Notes under the pieces: generated by a model | Told to the model about the DNA's origin: nothing | Seen by the model: only the letters and a program-made list of their open reading frames with translations | Database searches by the model: none | In this document: positions 51,509 to 62,486 of the stretch, piece by piece | How the letters are laid out: the number at the start of each line of letters is the position of its first letter | Position numbering within the stretch: the first letter of the stretch is position 1 | Program-made: the position numbers and the translations under genes | NCBI GenBank assembly: GCA_013398015.1 | Contig: VZRR01007993.1 | Span: forward strand, 1-64,000 | From: Oreocharis arfaki | Taxonomy: Eukaryota > Chordata > Aves > Passeriformes > Paramythiidae | DNA length: 64,000 nucleotides | Direction: 5' to 3'

Positions 51509-51768
51509 TAGAGGGAATTTGCTTTGTCCTGCTTCATTCATAAGAACAAAACATGTACATTACAGGACTTTAAAACCTTAACAGAAACACTAGATTTTCT
51601 TTAAGAAATAGCTTTTCTAGGAAATATGTAAGCATTGTTCTGTTGCAACGTGTTTGCAAGATGATTAGAATTGTCTTTCATTCTGTCGTACCTTTCCCCT
51701 CTCTTCCCTCTCTCTCCCTCTTCTACCCTTTTTTACTTCTCTTCCTGCTTTCTGGTTTACCCTTTTAG

Positions 51769-51840
51769 CAGTACAAGATCAAGACAAGCTACAAGGCATT
51801 TGCAGCAATCCCTACAAACACATTGCTTATGGAACAGAAG
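51769..51840 (+). CDS. MLIP: MLIP coding exon, YKAFAAIP motif
   Basis: 24 codons, phase 0 to phase 0, acceptor CCCTTTTAG and donor GTTAGTG. The translation includes TSYKAFAAIPTNTLLMEQK, almost identical to the mammalian SYKAFAAIPTNTLLLEQK segment. This is the best-conserved short block of MLIP and the clearest proof of identity. In mammals it follows the KHGQ end of the previous exon directly in short isoforms. The same joining works here, because the exon at 38781 also ends in phase 0. Confidence 0.95.
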
Positions 51841-53973
51841 GTTAGTGTTCACTCAAAGACATGAGCATTGCATTGTATATCTGAGACCATTCAACTTTAT
51901 GTACAAATTCTGACATTTCTCTCAGGGGATACTGCAGAATGTAAGTTCTGGGAACTGACTACTCAGGATTAGAATTCCAGCCATTTTTCGGGGTCGACTA
52001 CATTCACTGAAGATCAAAGACTTCATAACTCTGAATTTCTGAAAATCAATTTACTATAAAAAAGGAAAAAATCCCAGTGTCTGAAAGGAATTGCCTTTTA
52101 TGGCAACATCTCCAAATATGTTTTGTTATTGGAAAGTGTCTGGAGCACTGCTGTTCTCAGACCTGACAGTCAGTAGATCTTGGTCAGTTAATGACTGTTA
52201 GACAGCTGTGCTTATATCTGTAAATTTAACATCCCGAAATATGCAGTTTTGAGCAGCTGTCTTAAGCTATGAGAACCCTCCTGGCCGTTGTTCTGACCTC
52301 TGTTCCATTCCTCCTGAACACTTTAAGAGCTAGCCAGTGGGCCATTCCCAGTATGCAGTTTGAGGTAACAATAATTTTCTGTAGGACAGGCAGATAGATT
52401 CAAACCCCAGACTTCAGAGCATTGATTTACTACCAAAGTCACAGCTAACAAAGGCTGGGCTGTATAGTCTTTATTTAGATAATGCAACTTTGAAAGTCAA
52501 TTGAAAATTTATGCTTTGCATGAAGGGTTCAAAATACCCATGGATATTTATTTTTAAATTAATTTCCCCAAAATAATTTTGCTCAAAAGAATAGCTAAGT
52601 TTAACAATAATTTTCTCTGATGACCAATGAACTAAGATTCTTACATGTTTAAAGACATGCTTAATCATGCTAATGTCGAGTTTGTAGCTTTATCAGTAGA
52701 AGCTTTCTGTTCAGGACCTAGTTGAGGAACTTAGCCTTTGATTAATTTCTTTAAGACTAAGCATTCCTGACTACACCTCTAAATATTTATTCACATACAC
52801 AGCTCAGTTGATTTCACTAGTAGTTTACAAAGCCTGAAATAATTGGAGAGGGTGAACTTAACTGTATACAAAATTTGAAGATGATAATTGTTTCCTTGAA
52901 ATACTACCAATTGTGATCTAGTAATTACCAGTTAGCTACTATAAATCAGATTATTTTTCAGAAAAAAAGAGACATTCCTTTCTTTTCCAATGTTCTTTTA
53001 ATCTTGAATGATTTTTTTAATCCTTTGCATAAAACCTGATCCTTCCCTTACTTAAATCCTGAATGCACTAATGAAGGTTATGTTTGCTTTAGCTTGCAAT
53101 GTGGTGCAATAGAAACGGCTCTGTAAAGGAAAATAGCTGATGCAGGAGATTCTACACCCCTACAGAATGTATTTTGGGAGGGTTTTGTTTGAGCAGAAAG
53201 CCTGTTAGCAGGTGGAAGAATTTGGTGGACTCCTGAAGTACCACTTCATGGTTGACTTCACCTGAAAGGCACTGTTTGTGCACTCTGAGACTGCACCACT
53301 CTGCAACCCAAGCCAGGTAGGTGACTGAGCAGGGTATTCACTCTATGATTACACACCTGATGTGAACCAGGAGTTCATGTCAATTGTCTGATTACACTTT
53401 TTCATAAGAAAATGAATTTCTTTTGATGATCTTGCTGGTGCTCTCTGCAGCATTGACTCACAACCTGCATGATATTTATCCCCAATACATAAAACTGAAT
53501 TGTGCAATCTAACGCTAGCATCTGTAGAAAAAGTAATGACACAAAAGATATCTGTGTTTAGATAGACTTTTGGTTATCCACTGATTTACTGAAAATCCTA
53601 GCCTTGGTGTATCCTTCAGTAGTGAAAGCGGTCATGTAGTACTAATAAGAAATCAATTTTCTGCTATAGGATTTGCCTTCAGGAGAGACTCTTGACTAAT
53701 TAACTTTTTAAGTGTGTGTTTCAGCATTGCCTGAGTACATGCTTTCTCCCATCTTGGGAATTATAGATAACAATCTCTTATTGACCTGCAGCAGCTGCTA
53801 ATTGTAGCACTCCCAAACTACTCTGGTTATGTTAGCTGATAAGAGTTTAGAGGACGACTCCTATGAGAAACCATGAAGTAGTCACATGGCACACTCAGCC
53901 TGTTGTACCAAGCCTTAATATCCAAGCAGTCTCCTCAAAAGAGTTGGGTGGGGAACTCATGATACTTTCTAGC

Positions 53974-54324
53974 TGATGCCTTGAATGGCTACCTAGAAAC
54001 AGAGACTAGGCAGGAGTAAGGGAATAAAGGTGGATATTTATTTGAAAGGCCTTCAAAGGTACACCTTGGGGAGCCAGAGGTTACTCTCAAAATGCACCCC
54101 AAGATGGACGACAAGTCATGAGTTCTTCACACTTCTATGTTTGGTCCATTTGCATATCAGCATAAATTTGCCAATTAAAACTTTAGCTAAATTATGTAAT
54201 TTCCTCAAGCTCACCCCCCTTCTCAAGCTGGTTTACACATTTCAGGCCTAGGACAGTCTGGGTGTCCTTGAAGAGCAGGCTTGGAGAGGCTTTGTTATGA
54301 CTACCTGGCCTGAGAGAACAGCAG
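53974..54324 (-). mobile_element. Solo LTR, ERVL-like, antisense to MLIP
   Basis: On the minus strand this reads as an LTR of about 350 bases. It has a CAAT-type word in U3, then GGGGTGCATTTTGAGAG, a polyadenylation signal in CAAATAAATATCC (about 54030-54050), and an end at AAGGCATCA. The 5-base sequence CTAGC flanks it at 53969-53973 and 54325-54329, the duplication length expected for ERVL integration. One terminus reads CAG rather than CA, so the boundary may be off by one base. There is no internal retroviral sequence, so this is a solo LTR left by recombination. Confidence 0.7.
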
Positions 54325-56010
54325 CTAGCAGGCTGCAAGAAACTTCACAGTTGCACACCAGCAATACAGGATTTCAAAAATATAAAAGTGAAAACCCAAG
54401 GCATCACAGCTCAATGACAGTAATTATGTTGTTCCCATTTTATGCAAAGCATTTTATGCACAGCATTAAAAAGAGAGCCATTTAAGATGATAAGATTTTA
54501 AATGCATAAGTGATGTTTTATTAACATTAAAATAATGGTTATGTGATTAGAAATACACTTTTTTTTTAGGATACGTTTTTTTAGCCTGAGGTGCTAAAAA
54601 AGTGTTTGCTATGTGATCAAATGAGAAATGCACTTTGTCAGAAGTTAACTCTTTCCCACTGTGTAATTATATTACTTAATTTAAGTGGTCATGAGAAATA
54701 AAATTAGTCAGAATTGTGTTGTGGGTGATCTTAGAAACAATTCATCTGCAGTATTAATTAGATCCCATGACAGAAAACTGCCACTCATATGCCATGTAAG
54801 GTGCAGTGATTTGTCTGCCTCTAAATTGTCTCAGGGTGTCTTTTGTTTCCAAGTTTTCTTTTACGCTCATGTAGATGCTTTAATTTAAACTGGCATTTTT
54901 CAACTTCTGCTTATGAAATCATTAGGCTGTCATGATCTTAATGTTTTTTCTAGAACATGTTCTTCTCATCCTCCAGTACTCTTACTCAAAGAGAGTATTT
55001 CAAGTATGTGCCCATTCGTAGAGAAGAAAAGGCTGACAGACTATATATGTGTATACTTTGAGTAAACCAGAAGTGGCTTAACCTCATCAAATCTCCTCAC
55101 TGGCAAACTTCCCAGCTGTTTGAGTTTGTATGAACCTCATGTTTCTCACATCACCTGTTCTCTGCTCACAAAAAGGCCTATCCAGGATATCTCTTGCAAG
55201 ATTGGGCTGTAACTTCCTTCACAGCCAGAAGACCAAAACTTGTTTTTAAGAGACTTAGCCTCAGCATGGTCAGACTCTGTCAGGGAGCAGTAAGAGGCGG
55301 TTGCTCCGCAGGAAAGGTGCGTCAGGAGCTGAGATGGCAGCAAGGATGGCAGGACAGTGCCCTCATCAGCAAAGGTACAGCTCCATAATGCCTGAGCAAG
55401 GACGGCAGAAATGCTAATAATGACTTGATGATAACCGGGGTCAGTCAGCAGTGCCGTCACAGCCACACAAATTTAGAGCTGTGAGGCAGGTCCACAGACT
55501 GTGATACTGAAGTCTCCAGCCCAGCTAATGATAGGATCCACTGCCCAGAAGAGGAAGCTGAACAAGTTTAATTTAGGCGTAAGGCAAAAATGTGACAGAA
55601 AGAAATAATTAGCCGCTAGAAAAAATTGCTGGAGACTGAAATAGGCTCTTTATCACAAAAATTGAAAAATCAAGACGGGATATTTTTCTGGCTCCTCATA
55701 TAGTAATTCCAGGTAGTCCTGGGGTTTAAAGAAGTCAGACTAGGTGAGCACTGTCATTCCTTCTGGCCTTATTAATGCTGAGACCGTGAGTCACCCTTCT
55801 GCAGATACTCACTCTCATGTAGGTTCTACAATTATATGGATGTGATCACGGTCTAATTCAAAATTTCATTCAAAATGGGTATTATTTAAAAATTAATGTT
55901 TCTATTATTTAGAGGTTTTATTTATCAAATATCTACTACAGTGTCTTTCAGTCAAAATGGACAGATGAATGGTTTATTTCCAGGAGCTACAGAAAAATTT
56001 ATAACTTTAA

Positions 56011-56114
56011 ATACCTCATGTTAAGAAAGGCAATAATTTGTGCAGCTGTAGAGTGATAAAGGACCTTGTGTGTCTGTAATCATAACCAAATGTGCCAATG
56101 CAAAAGCAGCCTAT
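56011..56114. repeat. Duplicated segment, copy 1 (left part, before the LTR)
   Basis: About 100 bases from ATACCTCATG to GCAGCCTAT that align with 58587-58696 at roughly 80% identity by eye, with small indels. The right part of this copy resumes after the LTR at 56688-56730. It may be a local duplication or two copies of an unrecognised old repeat. Confidence 0.75.
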
Positions 56115-56687
56115 TGTTTCCTGCTGTCCCTCTGGCCTTGACAGAGGACGCTGGCACTGGGGGGCCCTGGAGCCGAAAGGGACGAGGCTCGGGTGTTGTG
56201 TGGGTGGCTCACGCACTGAGGCGTGGCAGCTCCCAGCGAGGGCACAGAAGGGGCGCGATGGTGCGGCAACGAGAAGAATAAAGTGAGGCAAGAGGGGGTC
56301 TCCTCCAAGTCTCCTTTATTGAAGGGGAACGAGCGGGGGTCTGAAGTGGAGAGGTGCGGAAGGAGAACTCGGGGGAACACAGGGTTTGCACAGGGTTTTA
56401 AGGGGTACAGAACCGAGGCGGGGTCCAGGGTAACAACCAATGGGACGCAAGCGAGGGGAGGGTCTGGGGGTCCAGGATCCAATTAAAAACACTCGGGGGA
56501 GGGTACATCAAGATTGATAACTTAACAGACCAACAGGGCATCGAGGAACAACAAAAGTTCTGGAAGGTGGGGAGTACCTTAGACTTCGGTCCCGCCCATG
56601 GACTCCTCCTCACAGGAGGAGCTCCACTCGCTGGAGGCGGGGTCTTCATGAGTGACAACTGGAAAAACTGTTGATTGAACTCCCACA
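56115..56687 (-). mobile_element. Solo LTR, ERVK-like, antisense to MLIP
   Basis: 573 bases bounded by TGTTTCC and CCCACA (TG...CA) and flanked by a perfect 6-base duplication GCCTAT at 56109-56114 and 56688-56693. Read on the minus strand it has a GC-rich U3 with a GGGCGGG box and an inverted CCAAT box. A TTAAAA TATA-like motif lies near 56396, and AATAAA about 80 bases downstream at 56315-56320, followed by U5. It is far more GC- and CpG-rich than the surrounding intron, suggesting a fairly recent insertion. The 6-base duplication fits class II (ERVK) integration. A second, related copy of the target region at 58587-58733 lacks the insert and confirms both boundaries. Confidence 0.88.
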
Positions 56688-56730
56688 GCCTATGAGCTCT
56701 CTTTGTTTCAAGGGCCTTGAAAGTAGTCAG
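56688..56730. repeat. Duplicated segment, copy 1 (right part, after the LTR)
   Basis: Continues the alignment with copy 2 from GCCTATGAGC through GGGCCTTG to TAGTCAG, matching 58691-58733. Its first six bases are the second copy of the LTR target duplication. Confidence 0.7.
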
Positions 56731-57079
56731 TCTCTTAAAACAGACCCAAGTTCATCTTCAGGATTATGTAAAATTTGAGATGGAACCCAAACACTGTCAT
56801 AGGCCTTGGATTTACAGACCAATAAAGTCTCCTCCTAACAATTCAGTGGTCTATGGTCTACAGGCAGGTCTATGCAGGGAAATCTGGGTTTGCTGTATTT
56901 GTCCAGCTACACTTCTGCTCTACGTGCTGATTGGGGTGAATTTCCCTTATCTGAGCATCATTTTGATGGGAAGGAAACATAGGCATACAGACTTGGTGCT
57001 GCAAACATTCTGCTCAAATTTCTGCCAACCTGAACTGGGAATGTGTTACGAATGAATGATGAAAGTTTGAATCAGCTCC

Positions 57080-57800
57080 TGCATGTTGCCTAGGCCTCTG
57101 GCAACAGGCAGTCACTGTACTGGAGTGGCCAGCACTCCAAAATCCACTCTAATTTGCAGGGTCTTTAATAATGGCTGACCCAGTCTATTATAAAATGGAT
57201 TATTTATTTAATAGACACAAAGCTAACAGACATAAGACAGATTTTACATATTACACAGGAAAAACAAAAGGGATTACTAGTAATATACACATGGAGTTAA
57301 AGGTACTATTAGAATTACAGCTAGTGAAGAAATAGTATAACTTACAATTCAAAGTGTCTTACCACCAGTCTTTGAAGGGGTAGACCCAGAGAAATCCTTT
57401 CCCTCAATCTCCAGAGAAGTAACTTGAAGGTGTGTCAGCTCCAAGGAGAAATCTCCTCGCACATCCTCAAGGAGGGTGTAAGAGACTGCTACTGTATGTT
57501 AATTTGTGTGGTCTTTTATAGATGTAAAACCTGTGTCTTTTGGTCAGGAATGTTCATTATCTTTTTCCACACCTGTTCTAGCATGATGTGTGTTGGGCCT
57601 TGGTCTCAGACTTTCAGGAGCCTGGGGGTGACTTCCTGCAGGGCTCTCTGGCCTCCTGCAAGGCTCTCTGGCTCCCTGGGCCTATCAGTCTGGCTGAGTT
57701 ATTTCTTCCAAATGCTCCAGCCATGAGAGAGGGGGGACGTCCTGCCACAGGATGAAGTGTGGCACACATGTTACAGCCCAGGGCGATGGAATGTGCATTG
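57080..57800 (-). mobile_element. Probable LTR element, antisense to MLIP, ends uncertain
   Basis: On the minus strand there is a TATA box TCTATAAAAGACC (57511-57523). About 300 bases downstream is AATAAATAATCC (about 57200-57212), then a stretch ending near GGCCACTCCAGTACA, an LTR-like order. The sequence differs in texture from the adjoining intron, with a 20-bp tandem duplication at 57633-57672 in what would be U3. I found no target-site duplication, so limits and family (ERVL-like?) are uncertain. It could be another kind of repeat. Confidence 0.45.
57633..57672. repeat. 20-bp tandem duplication
   Basis: Two adjacent 20-base units, each containing TCCTGCA and GGCTCTCTGGC, with a weaker third partial unit after them. 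It lies in the U3 part of the probable LTR. Confidence 0.85.
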
Positions 57801-58586
57801 GAACACACCCCTGCTTCACAGCTGAGGCTTATCCCACACTTACCAAGTCTTCTGAAAAACACTAGGTATAGCTGGCTATGGGTGAAAGAGGTGCAAATGT
57901 TGGCTCATCTGGATTGTATTTATCAACTAATAACAAGCAGACAACAATAATTTCAATTCTAAATAAATGCAGAAAAAGTAAAATGGACTTTCCATGTTTT
58001 GCAATGCTTCTTAGAAAACTCCAAAGACCTGGTAATTGCATCCCATTACCTACAAAAATAGGCTATAGGCAGTGCAGCATATTCTCTTTGCGGAAGAAAA
58101 AAAAGAAAAAAGATATTTTCCTCTGCATGCAGAAGGAAAAGGAGGGCATGTTGGGTTTTGGGTTTGGTTGGTTTTTGGGTTTTTTTTTTTAAGGAAAAGG
58201 AAGAAACGTAACTGAGGAAATATGGCAGCGTTCAACTACATTGAAGCCCCAGCTTTGAGTTCTTGCCTTTAGGAAACTCTTACTTATTGTATTATCAAAA
58301 ATCCATTGCTATAGAAACTGATCATGGCAAATGCAGATCCAGGTCGCTCCTTGAAATCATGCAGTACGAACCTGCAAGCGAATTTTTTTCACTCCCAGAT
58401 GATTGACTTAATTGCTGGACAATTGGCTATTATCAGGCATGTCAAAACTTTCTGGACCTGGAAAACATTTCTGACAAGAGTTTGTTGATAAAAATAGATT
58501 TAAACTTCCCCCAAATGCTTACTAGGTGAATTTCTTGCATCCAGATTATGTGTTCACATCGAAGTGTTTCTCAAGGCTAGAGATGA

Positions 58587-58733
58587 ATACCTCATGGTAA
58601 GAAAGGAAGGCAATTATTTGTGCAGTTGTAGGAATAAATAAAAGATCTAGTTTGTCTGTAGTAATAATCAAATTTTCCAATGTAGGAGCAGCCTATGAGC
58701 GCCCTCATTTTTCATGGGCCTTGCAGTTTTCAG
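58587..58733. repeat. Duplicated segment, copy 2 (uninterrupted)
   Basis: Aligns with both sides of the LTR insertion at 56115-56687, from ATACCTCATGG to TTTTCAG, and contains a single GCCTAT at 58691-58696. It therefore represents the uninterrupted form of the sequence. No coding potential was recognised in either copy. Confidence 0.75.
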
Positions 58734-59723
58734 TATTAATTATTTTATAAGACGGAAAACAGTCAGTACAATTTCAGTACAATTTTCAGTATAATCCCCC
58801 AGAATCTTCAAGAAATAAGTTAAAGGAATCAATGGTATGTGAAGTTCCATTATACAGTGGGATTTTTTTGCATGTGCTGAGGGCTTAGGAAAAGACAGTG
58901 ATGGGAAAAATATGCTCAGTCCAGAGTTTCCACAATACAGGAAGAAGAAAGTTATGTCAGATCTAGGTCACAAAATTCACTTTTTCTCTTTCTATTGATG
59001 TGGTCCATTGGTGGATGAAATAATGTTCTGTATTTCCTATATGCAGCCAAGACATTTCAGTCTTCTAACAAAATACTGTAGATTGTGTTTGGATCATTTG
59101 CCAGAATCCTTTCAGCTCTGATAAAGTTTTAGCAATCAAAAAGGAAGAAAGAGGAGCGAAGGGTTGTAGTCATCAGTGATGTCAATGGCACGAAAGCATC
59201 ACACCGCCAAAGCTGCCCTTTTAAAGGAAAAAAAAATTAGTGATTCAGCAACTGGTTATTTCATATAAATTGCTTTACATTTTCATTATCTAAGTTACAA
59301 TCTTCTTTTAAATTGTGGTACCACTGTTGTTTCATATATAATCAAAAATTTGAATGTCTAAATAAGAATGTTCCCCTTCTAATATTGTTAGACCATCAGC
59401 ATAGGAAGAGAATCTTGAATACTGTTGATAGCGCTAATCAGCAGACAGTAGATAGCACTACTGTTTTAAATTAATCATAACATTTTTGCATGATAACACC
59501 AGTAATTTAAAAAAAAAGTAGTTGTACATTTTTATCTCAATTTTTTCTATGTGGAAGAGTGAAAATAAAAGAGAAGGCATGCTGGAAAAAAACAATTGAG
59601 ATGTGTTTTGAAAGGCTAACAACAGATTAAACAGATCCATTTATCTTTGTAGAGGTGATAGAAATAGCTATAGAAAGTATAGTTTCCTGTTTCTTCTCTT
59701 TCTTTGGAGGACTCAGCCATTCA

Positions 59724-59795
59724 AATAAGAAAAAACGAAAAATAAGGAAAAGAAAAAAGAAAGAAAAAAAGAAGAATTAAAGAGGTGAAAGAGTG
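59724..59795. repeat. A-rich purine tract
   Basis: About 70 bases dominated by A with interspersed G on the + strand, in an MLIP intron. Low complexity, no further features. Confidence 0.8.
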
Positions 59796-62098
59796 AATGA
59801 AATTAGATTACTTGGTTTGAAGGTTAAAATTTTCTCTTCCCAAAGGTACAGAAAGGGAGAACACTGCAGCTTTTTCTAGTGTGGCTCCTGCATGATGGTT
59901 GTACCTCAGAGGGACTGTGGAGGACACAGACCTCACATGCTGTACTCACCTGAATTCCTCAGCCGCTGAAGGCTCCAAAATGGAAAGATATTTGGAAACT
60001 TATTTTCTACTGAAATTAATAGATTCTTAAATTAGCTAGTCTTGGTTCTGAACAGTGACTTTCGGATGCAGCTGTAACTCCTCTAGAAAGATTCCCCCAA
60101 GTCTTCAGGGTAGTTGTTTCTCACCCTTGATTGTGTTCACCCACTATTCTGGTGAAGTGAATATGAAACAGAAACATGTAGGTTTTTTCTTAACAATTCC
60201 TTTATTACATTTATTATCTTACTGGTTTCTTGAGGGTTTTGAGAAGCTGAGATATTTCCCCATTCCAAACCCATGATTGATTAAAAGTTTTCCTTTTTTC
60301 CTAACTCATATCCAGGCTTATCATCCCTCTACTGCGGGTTGCTTTGTCACTCCTGACCCTAATAGGTACTGACATGACTCCTCTACTTAATTTTATTGCT
60401 TCATTTCAAGTTTACCAGAAGGATGTAATCTTGACTGAAGTTGAACCAGGGCCACAGTACTTGAGCGCAATGCTGAGCTCTCCTTAGCTGAGCCCTCCTC
60501 TTCGACAGGACTGTTTGTTTGTCTTTTTGAAACTCTAGCTGGGTAACAACGAAGAGACTGCAGAGATGAGAAAGATTATTTATCTTTTCATGGTCTGTCT
60601 CAGGATAAGATTATATTAATTTCTGTATATTAAAGTGAATCACTATTACTTTTTACCTTTTGAACTATAACTACTCTAAGGCCAACACATTTGTCAAGAG
60701 ATGGAGAGGAAGGAAGAAATGTTTGGAAAGCAACTACTTTTAATTTTAGTAGAAGACATGGTGTTCCATAAATGTGCTTTTGAGCAAGATCATTTGTGGA
60801 TGGTATTAGAATAATACTAAAAGTAAATTGTCATTCACTCTTCACTTTGGTGTACATAGACGTATGTTGCTAGTAGCTGGACAAGGAAAGAAATCAAATG
60901 TACTCAGCAAAGTAAAACTCAGAAATAAGTATGCATTGTTTTTTAAAGATTCTGACATTTCCCTCACAGCTGCACGTAAGTCTCCTGTATTTGGCAGCCC
61001 TCATAACCACCTCACTGGGACCAGTCCATTCCTGCAGAATTTCACATGCACGAAAAAGGGCTTTACTGGAATGCTCTTTTTTTCTCTCATACTTAAAAAA
61101 AAAAAGACAAAATGTAACCTTACAAAACCATAACGTGCTAAACAAAAAAAAGCTCCACAAATCCTGCAGTTCCCTTCCCTGTAGTCCAACTTCAGCAGAC
61201 ACATCAGCAGGCTTCCAGAGTAATTTTTGGTCTCAGCACGGTGTCTGTTTGAAAATCACTTCAAAGCAAAAAAGGATGATGGCAGGGAGAATGTGCTTCA
61301 CAGATGCTGGATGAAGATGAAAAGGGAACTGAGCAGTGGATTTTGGCTTTTGAGGGTGTTTTGTGACCCTTATAAAGTGAAGGGATCGGCAAACTGATTT
61401 CCACCATTCTCAAACCTGCTCCAAGTACTGGCATAGGAAAGTGAACCGTATAGCCAAACACAAGAAGCTTGTGTTTTGTTTTGGAGAGATTGCATATCTG
61501 CTTAGTGAGAGATCACAAATAGAGTAAAGAGCATAATTTGCTTTGTACATTTCTGATTTTAGGCTAAAACCCAAGAATGTCAAGCACTATTTTTGTTGCA
61601 AGGTGAAATCACCATCCTCTTTAGACAGGAGACAGTTTTTACAGAAAACATCTACTGAAGGGAAAGAAAGGGCCTCCTGTGTGTTTGGGTCCCTGCCTTG
61701 TCCACCTTCTTACAGCTGGTGGCTGTCTGATGGCAGGCGGCAGGCAGCCCCCAGCACCTCTGTGGCACAGAGTGCACACTCACTATGTCACATTTACTGT
61801 GAAGTAGGGGGCACTGTTGAAGGAGAAGACAATTTGAACTGGTAGTTTCTGATTTTCAAAAGTGGAGATGATTCACCCTGCTTGAATACTCTCTTATCTG
61901 TAAACCCGTATCTACATTCTGAATCAGGTGTTGGTAACCTGAAGAACATCACTAGGCTTGTAATTTCTTTTATTTCCCGTTTTTCCATGGTGAAAGAGAA
62001 AGTGCCACCTTTGGAAACAGAGTGTTGCAAAAAGCATATGTTTGCTTGGTTTTTAAAATTTTCAGCTTGGTATCACACTAATACCTCTTGAATTGCAG

Positions 62099-62164
62099 GC
62101 ATTAGAAGAGCCGACCAAGCCTGCTGGTATGAATGAAGGCACTGCTTTGGACACTCATTCAGAG
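62099..62164 (+). CDS. MLIP: MLIP coding exon, ALEEP segment
   Basis: 22 codons, phase 0 to phase 0, acceptor TTGAATTGCAG and donor GTAGTG. The translation ALEEPTKPAGMNEGTALDTH begins like the mammalian ALDEPAKTESVSKDNTLEP that follows LLLEQK; the remainder has diverged. It is the first of three small exons packed within 390 bases, separated by introns of 82 and 96 bases. Identification relies on position, phase and the ALEEP start. Confidence 0.88.
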
Positions 62165-62246
62165 GTAGTGATGTTATTTATCTTTCAGGTTTGTATTTGA
62201 AAGCAAAAAGCAAAGGTTAACTGACTGATCCATCCTCCCTTTTCAG

Positions 62247-62330
62247 ATGTGCTCCCCTGCCCAGCTCAGACAACAAACAGAAGAGCTGTGTGCTGTCATT
62301 GATCAAGTCCTGCAGGACCCGTTGACTATG
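62247..62330 (+). CDS. MLIP: MLIP coding exon, PAQLRQQTEEL helix
   Basis: 28 codons, phase 0 to phase 0, acceptor CCTCCCTTTTCAG and donor GTAATC. It contains PAQLRQQTEELCAVIDQVLQ, nearly identical to the mammalian PAQLRQQTEELCATIDKVLQ. The heptad-like spacing of Leu/Ile/Val suggests an amphipathic helix that could mediate protein binding. This is the second strongest identity marker after the YKAFAAIP exon. Confidence 0.95.
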
Positions 62331-62426
62331 GTAATCCATCAGTATGTGGAATGGACTTATTGTCTTCCTTTCCTTTTGTCTCTTGTCATTAATATGTCCA
62401 TTCTCTGTTTGAAAATAATTTTCTAG

Positions 62427-62486
62427 CGCCGGTGTGAGTCTTCTCCAAGTTTTCTGCAGATGAGCACAGAGTCAGATGTTGGCAAG
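62427..62486 (+). CDS. MLIP: MLIP coding exon, SSPSFLQM segment
   Basis: 20 codons, phase 0 to phase 0, acceptor AATTTTCTAG and donor GTAGGTG. The translation RRCESSPSFLQMSTESDVGK occupies the place of the mammalian HSSDSPSRSPKTLLGSDTVK, with SSPS and the SD.. end in common. It is the last exon found here; the following exons, expected to encode the C-terminus, lie to the right of the window. Confidence 0.85.

Larger units (their letters stand above)
46317..51768 (+). other. MLIP: MLIP intron, 5452 bp
   Basis: Starts GTACTC and ends TTACCCTTTTAG. No second recognised exon. Coding-like open segments occur at 48049-48273 and 51152-51424, each ending in a stop (see findings). Simple repeats: (TA)7 at 48723-48736, an AT-rich repeat at 48762-48811, an (ATA)n tract at about 50837-50852 and a 25-bp tandem duplication at 51459-51508. 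The GC-moderate stretch 46780-47220 shows no recognisable gene. Confidence 0.75.
51841..62098 (+). other. MLIP: MLIP intron, 10258 bp, with three antisense LTR-type elements
   Basis: Starts GTTAGTG and ends CCTCTTGAATTGCAG. It holds an ERVL-like solo LTR (53974-54324), an ERVK-like solo LTR (56115-56687), an LTR-like element (about 57080-57800) and a duplicated non-coding segment (56011-56730 interrupted, and 58587-58733). An A-rich purine tract lies at 59724-59795. No exon was recognised within it. Confidence 0.8.
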
